A stretch of DNA of 64,000 bases from Pseudomonas parafulva (GTDB lineage: Bacteria; Pseudomonadota; Gammaproteobacteria; Pseudomonadales; Pseudomonadaceae), in NCBI RefSeq assembly GCF_002021815.1, contig NZ_CP019952.1:589001-653000 (forward strand), given 5' to 3'. The translations under genes were made by a program, and so were the position numbers. The notes under the pieces were generated by a model, which was not told where the DNA came from, ran no database searches, and saw nothing but the letters and a program-made list of their open reading frames with translations. Below, one piece after another: positions 60,440 to 64,000 of this stretch. Every line of letters begins with the position of its first letter. Within the stretch, counting starts at the first letter, position 1.

Positions 60440-61903
60440 GTGAGCCACGCGTTTGAAGTCGTTGATACTCCCGAACAGGCCGTCGATCGTCTGGCGGCCT
60501 TGCATGAGCAGGCCACCGGTGCCCTGAGCCAGGCCCTCAAGCGTTACCTCAAGGACCGCACCGAGCCCGACGCCCAGGAGCGTGACCTGTTCCGCTACCC
60601 GGCGCTGCGCCTGACCTACCACAGCAATGGCGAGGTCGCTGCCACCACGCGGGCCTATGCCAAGGTCCAGGTGGCTGGCACCTACAGCGTCACCATCACC
60701 CAGCCGGCTGCTTTTCGCGGCTACCTGCTGGAGCAACTGCGCCCGCTGATGCACGACTACACCGTCACGGTTGAAGTGGGGGTCAGCGAGCAGCCCATCC
60801 CGTATCCGTACGTGGTGGACCAGGGCGACGAGCTGGCCGGCAGCGGCATCACCGCCGCGCAGCTGGCGCGGGTGTTCCCCAGCACCGACCTGTCCTCGGC
60901 CACCGACAACATCGCCGATGGGCTCTACGACTGGGACAGCACCGATACCTTGCCCCTGGCCCTGTTCGATGCTGCGCGCGTGGACTTCTCGCTGCGGCGC
61001 CTGGTGCACTACACCGGCAGCGACTGGCGCCACGTGCAGCCCTGGATCCTGCTGACCAACTATCACCGTTACGTGGACCAGTTCATCAGCCATGGCCTTG
61101 AGCAGTTGCGCGATGATCCGCGTTTCGTGCGCATGGTGCTGCCGGGCAACGTCGTGATCGAAAAGAGCATGGACCACGGCGAGGCCCAGGCGCTGGTCGC
61201 CGGTGTGGTCTGGCACCGCTACCAGATGCCGGCCTATCACCTGATTGCAGGGGACGGCGACGGCATCACGCTGGTCAACATCGGCGTCGGCCCGTCCAAT
61301 GCCAAGAACATCACCGATCACCTGGCAGTGCTGCGCCCGCATTGCTGGCTGATGATCGGGCACTGCGGCGGGCTGCGCCAGTCGCAGACCATTGGCGACT
61401 ACGTGCTGGCCCACGCCTACATGCGCCGCGACGGCATCCTCGACCGCGTGGTGCCGCCGAACATTCCAATCCCGGCGCTGGCGGAGGTGCAACTGGCCCT
61501 GCAGGAAGCCGCCGCCCAGGTGACCGGCGAGCGGGGCGAGCAGCTCAAGAAGCGCCTGCGCACCGGTACCGTGCTGACCTACGACGACCGCAACTGGGAG
61601 CTGCGCTGGGCTCAGGAACGGCCCTTGATCAACTTGTCCCGCGCCGTTGCCGTGGACATGGAAAGCGGCACCATCGCAGCCCAGGGCTATCGCCTGCGGG
61701 TGCCGTACGGCACCTTGCTGTGCGTGTCCGACAAACCGCTGCACAGCGAGATCAAGCTGCCGGGCTCGGCCAACGCGTTCTACAACCGCGCGGTCAGCCA
61801 GCACCTGAAGATCGGTATTGCGGCGCTGGATCTGTTGCGCACCGAGCTCAATTCGCTGCACTCGCGTAAACTGCGCAGCTTCGACGAGCCGCCGTTCCGC
61901 TGA
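60440..61903 (+). CDS. amn: AMP nucleosidase
   Basis: 487 residues. Splits AMP into adenine and ribose-5-phosphate. N-terminal regulatory domain (VVDTPEQAVDRLAALHEQA) and C-terminal phosphorylase fold (GVGPSNAKNITDHLAVLRPH; VDMESGTIAAQGYRLRVPYG; LCVSDKPLHSEIKLPG). Begins with GTG at 60440 after AGGAAG. Upstream of rluE by six bases. Confidence 0.94.
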   Translation: MSHAFEVVDTPEQAVDRLAALHEQATGALSQALKRYLKDRTEPDAQERDLFRYPALRLTYHSNGEVAATTRAYAKVQVAGTYSVTITQPAAFRGYLLEQLRPLMHDYTVTVEVGVSEQPIPYPYVVDQGDELAGSGITAAQLARVFPSTDLSSATDNIADGLYDWDSTDTLPLALFDAARVDFSLRRLVHYTGSDWRHVQPWILLTNYHRYVDQFISHGLEQLRDDPRFVRMVLPGNVVIEKSMDHGEAQALVAGVVWHRYQMPAYHLIAGDGDGITLVNIGVGPSNAKNITDHLAVLRPHCWLMIGHCGGLRQSQTIGDYVLAHAYMRRDGILDRVVPPNIPIPALAEVQLALQEAAAQVTGERGEQLKKRLRTGTVLTYDDRNWELRWAQERPLINLSRAVAVDMESGTIAAQGYRLRVPYGTLLCVSDKPLHSEIKLPGSANAFYNRAVSQHLKIGIAALDLLRTELNSLHSRKLRSFDEPPFR

Positions 61904-61909
61904 GGATCC

Positions 61910-62548
61910 ATGTCACTGCCACCCCGTTCCAAGCCGCGCCGCCCCCAAGGGCGGCCTGCGCCTGGTGCTCATCGCCAGCCCAAGGCGCCACCCGCCGAGC
62001 CGCGGTTGATCCTGTTCAACAAACCCTTCGACGTGCTGACGCAGTTCAGCGACGGCGAGGGGCGGGCCACGCTCAAGGATTTCATCGACATCCCGGGCGT
62101 CTACCCCGCCGGCCGGCTGGACCGGGACAGTGAAGGCCTGCTGCTGTTGACCAATGACGGCGCCCTGCAGGCGCGTATTGCCGACCCCAAACACAAACTA
62201 CCCAAGACCTACTGGGTGCAGGTCGAGGGCGAGCCCACCGAGGAGCAGCTGCGCCAGCTGCGCGAAGGCGTGCAGCTCAATGACGGGCCAACGCTGCCCG
62301 CCGAGGCCCGCAGCCTGGAAGAGCCCACGCTGTGGCCGCGCAACCCGCCGGTACGCTTTCGTAAAAGCGTCCCGACCCGTTGGCTTGAATTGGTGATTCG
62401 CGAGGGCCGCAATCGCCAGGTACGGCGCATGACCGCCGCTGTGGGCCTGCCCACCTTGCGCCTGGTGCGCGTGCGCATTGGCGATTGGGCACTCGATGGG
62501 CTGGAGCAGGGCTGCTGGCGCGAGGTGGCGCCGACCCTGCGGCGCTAG
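61910..62548 (+). CDS. rluE: 23S rRNA pseudouridine-2457 synthase
   Basis: 212 residues of the RsuA family. Makes pseudouridine 2457 in 23S rRNA. Seen: [20 protein letters not shown], the catalytic Asp in [17 protein letters not shown], and [20 protein letters not shown]. The N-terminal 25 residues are Arg/Pro-rich, as in relatives; no S4 domain. Confidence 0.94.
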   Translation: MSLPPRSKPRRPQGRPAPGAHRQPKAPPAEPRLILFNKPFDVLTQFSDGEGRATLKDFIDIPGVYPAGRLDRDSEGLLLLTNDGALQARIADPKHKLPKTYWVQVEGEPTEEQLRQLREGVQLNDGPTLPAEARSLEEPTLWPRNPPVRFRKSVPTRWLELVIREGRNRQVRRMTAAVGLPTLRLVRVRIGDWALDGLEQGCWREVAPTLRR

Positions 62549-62556
62549 GCGTCATG

Positions 62557-62585
62557 GCCGGCGCGGACGTGACGACCGCGCCGGC
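62557..62585. terminator. GC-rich hairpin between rluE and the DUF2788 gene
   Basis: GCCGGCGCG (62557-62565) and CGCGCCGGC (62577-62585) make a perfect nine-pair stem with an eleven-base loop between two convergent genes. No T-run, so bidirectional termination is plausible but unproven. Confidence 0.55.
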
Positions 62586-62788
62586 TACACCCCCTCGATG
62601 AACCCCACCACCACGCTCTTGATGATGAACGCCAGCACACCCAGGCCGAGCACGAAGAACAGGATCAGGGTGCCGAACCGCCCCGCCTGGGATTTTTTCG
62701 CCAGGTCCCAGACGATGAAGCCCATGAAGCCGATCAAGGTGGTCACCAGGATGATCATCATCCACTCTTCGAATACGGCAGGATCCAT
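62585..62788 (-). CDS. DUF2788 small membrane protein
   Basis: 67 residues with two membrane helices (MMIILVTTLIGFMGFIVWDL and FGTLILFFVLGLGVLAFIIK) around a short charged loop (AKKSQAGR). DUF2788 is common in gamma-proteobacteria; function unknown. The start at 62788 (MDPAVFEEWM) is preferred to 62818. Confidence 0.88.
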   Translation of the reverse strand: MDPAVFEEWMMIILVTTLIGFMGFIVWDLAKKSQAGRFGTLILFFVLGLGVLAFIIKSVVVGFIEGV

Positions 62789-62842
62789 TGCAGTGCTCCA
62801 GGCGGGTTGAGGGGGCAAGTATACGCGTGAGGTGACAACCGA

Positions 62843-63319
62843 TCAGCGAAGGTGGGTCAATGGAAGCTCGGTGCTGGCCAATACCTGGTTGAGCACGAAG
62901 CTTGAACGCACGCTGGTGACGCCCTCGATGCGCGTGAGGCTACCGAGCAGCAGCTTCTGGTAATGGTCCATGTCGGGCACGACGACCTTGAGCTGATAGT
63001 CGGCGTCCATCCCGGTCACCAGACTGCACTCCAGCACCTGGGGCAGATTGCGAATGGTGGCCTCGAAGGTTTCGAAGCGCTCGGGGGTGTGCCGGTCCAT
63101 GCCGATGAGCACGTAGGCGGTCAGGCTCAAACCCAGCTTCTTGCGATCGAGCAAGGCCACCTGGCGGGAAATGTAGCCGTCGTCTTCGAGTTGCTTGACG
63201 CGGCGCGAGCAGGGTGAGGGTGAAAGGCCGATGCGTTCGGCCAGCTCCTGGTTGGAGATGCGCGCGTCGCGCTGCAATTCAGCCAGAATGCTCAGGTCGT
63301 ATCGGTCCAGCTTGCTCAT
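62843..63319 (-). CDS. Lrp/AsnC-family regulator
   Basis: 158 residues. N-terminal winged helix (DLSILAELQRDARISNQELA; LSPSPCSRRVKQLEDDGYI) and a C-terminal RAM ligand domain (VLECSLVTGMDADYQLKVV). Members sense amino acids and control their metabolism, often including themselves. The partner gene cannot be named. A palindrome 55 bases upstream (63374-63381) may be its operator. Confidence 0.93.
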   Translation of the reverse strand: MSKLDRYDLSILAELQRDARISNQELAERIGLSPSPCSRRVKQLEDDGYISRQVALLDRKKLGLSLTAYVLIGMDRHTPERFETFEATIRNLPQVLECSLVTGMDADYQLKVVVPDMDHYQKLLLGSLTRIEGVTSVRSSFVLNQVLASTELPLTHLR

Positions 63320-63373
63320 GAATCATGCCTTTTCTGTTCGGATTGCGGCGAATTATCAATCCAGGGTTAAAAA

Positions 63374-63381
63374 TTGCGCAA
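63374..63381. promoter_or_regulatory. palindrome TTGCGCAA, possible operator
   Basis: Perfect dyad in the upstream region of the Lrp/AsnC gene, in an AT-rich context typical of such regulators. Weak evidence by itself. Confidence 0.35.
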
Positions 63382-63608
63382 GTGCTATTTATCTGAGCAA
63401 TCTTCGCAATCCCGTGCCGGTGCGCGCCCGGTATCTTTATCACCAGAATCACTGCCCGGACATCAGTCCACGGCGATGCGCCCCAGACGGGCGCTCGCGG
63501 CCAAGCCATCCAACAGGATGGGCCAGGCCCCCGGGCTACGCACCTTCCAGAAGACGGTGTGAGGTGAGCCGGGGCCACAAGCGCCGAGCACGGACGACAA
63601 TTGCTGAA

Positions 63609-63635
63609 GGGAGGCCCACATGGCCTCCCTTTTTT
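63609..63635 (+). terminator. intrinsic terminator, plus strand
   Basis: GGGAGGCC (63609-63616) pairs with GGCCTCCC (63622-63629), CACAT loop, followed by TTTTTT. No plus-strand gene ends just before it, which suggests an unseen transcript. Confidence 0.9.
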
Positions 63636-63715
63636 CATGGCTGAAATTTAATGGGCGGCGCGGTGGGGCGCGGTAGACTGGCGCAGTCAGCCGTTTTCCC
63701 GTCGAGAGGACTACC

Positions 63716-64000
63716 ATGAAGTCGCACATCTGGCAGTGGGCAGGTGTTGGTTTGCTGGGCATGGGCATCAGCGTGGCAGCCCTGGCGGCCGGGCCCAACG
63801 ACGGCCCAGGCGCGCTGCCCCCCGCCGCTACAGGGCCAGGTATCGAGGCAGGGCCTGCGCCTGGGCGTGCGCTCAATTCACGGGACGAAGTCGGGCAGAC
63901 GCAGCCCCCACGGCCAGGGTTCTACCAGGATATTCCCCGCCGCCCCGGTGATGGCCCGCGGTGGCAGGGCCGCCCTGGTGGCCACGGTGAAGGCTGGGGC
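63716..64000 (+). CDS. small exported Pro/Gly-rich protein, partial
   Basis: 95 codons visible before the right edge. GAGAGGA precedes the ATG at 63716. Signal peptide (HIWQWAGVGLLGMGISVAAL then AA) is followed by a low-complexity Pro/Gly/Arg-rich chain (PRRPGDGPRWQGRPGGHGEG). Probably periplasmic or secreted; function unknown. Confidence 0.8.
   Translation, partial: MKSHIWQWAGVGLLGMGISVAALAAGPNDGPGALPPAATGPGIEAGPAPGRALNSRDEVGQTQPPRPGFYQDIPRRPGDGPRWQGRPGGHGEGWG

Larger units (their letters stand above)
63320..63715. other. 396-base gap with no convincing gene
   Basis: Holds TTGCGCAA (63374-63381), a perfect eight-base palindrome, with CGCAAT repeated at 63405-63410, near the Lrp/AsnC start. 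Further right is a strong terminator (63609-63635) reading plus. No ORF with a good start and site was found. A plus-strand transcript from near the palindrome to the terminator is possible. Confidence 0.5.

Noticed and set aside
58964..61861. 965-codon open frame on the minus strand
   Set aside because: Opposite aidB and amn, both with clear family motifs; the frame is an antisense artefact of high GC.

Overview
The window is a chromosomal segment of a gamma-proteobacterium of the genus Pseudomonas, most likely the P. putida group. This rests on recognisable gene order (retS-purD-purH-fis-dusB; rsfS-rlmH-mrdA-rodA-mltB-rlpA-dacA-lipB-lipA; holA-lptE-leuS; lnt-corC-ybeY-phoH; hemL-thiE-thiD), high GC and strongly conserved protein sequences. 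No database search was run. Gene names come from recognised motifs, lengths and neighbourhood.

Layout. 1-1030 (minus): a copper-handling cluster, a PCuAC chaperone between two DUF2946 genes, one cut by the window edge. 1164-2481: a slipin/NfeD membrane pair. 2619-10142: corrin-ring genes in two divergent operons, cobK-cbiD-cobL (minus) and cobG-cobH-cobI-cobJ (plus), the last a CbiG-like/CobJ fusion. 10258-12332: three consecutive unrecognised genes whose products look like diverged copies of one another; the first two have a DNA dyad just upstream. They converge on retS (12329-15121), the hybrid sensor that controls Gac/Rsm signalling. 15271-22136: purD, purH, fis, dusB, a zinc-ribbon protein and prmA. 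22250-26513: a MaoC-like hydratase, LrgA/LrgB, a LON-domain protein, a DedA-PAP2 fusion and a 3-methyladenine glycosylase.

26760-40598 is a long housekeeping stretch: proA, nadD, rsfS, rlmH, the cell-elongation set mrdA-rodA-mltB-rlpA-dacA, lipoate synthesis (lipB, lipA), ldcA and a second MltB-type lytic transglycosylase. 40659-40823 holds arfA, a 54-codon ribosome-rescue gene with a strong hairpin inside its 3' end. 40984-54292 continues with holA, lptE, leuS, a small basic protein, a YdcF-like protein whose ribosome-binding site lies in a hairpin, lnt, corC, ybeY, phoH, a Sel1-repeat protein, hemL, thiE and thiD. miaB is missing from its usual place beside phoH.

54554-58388 is accessory-looking. 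A DISM-type histidine kinase is followed on the other strand by a PAAR-domain protein, probably a type VI secretion effector, and a small membrane protein that is probably its immunity partner. The effector frame is broken in a GGTT repeat tract. Adding one 4-base unit would join the present 414 codons to an intact C-terminus that overlaps the immunity gene. The window ends with an AidB-like dehydrogenase, amn, rluE, a DUF2788 protein, an Lrp/AsnC regulator, a 396-base gap with a terminator but no convincing gene, and the start of a small secreted protein.

Most likely new biology: the three-gene paralogue cluster at 10258-12332 and the repeat-controlled effector/immunity module at 56613-58388.
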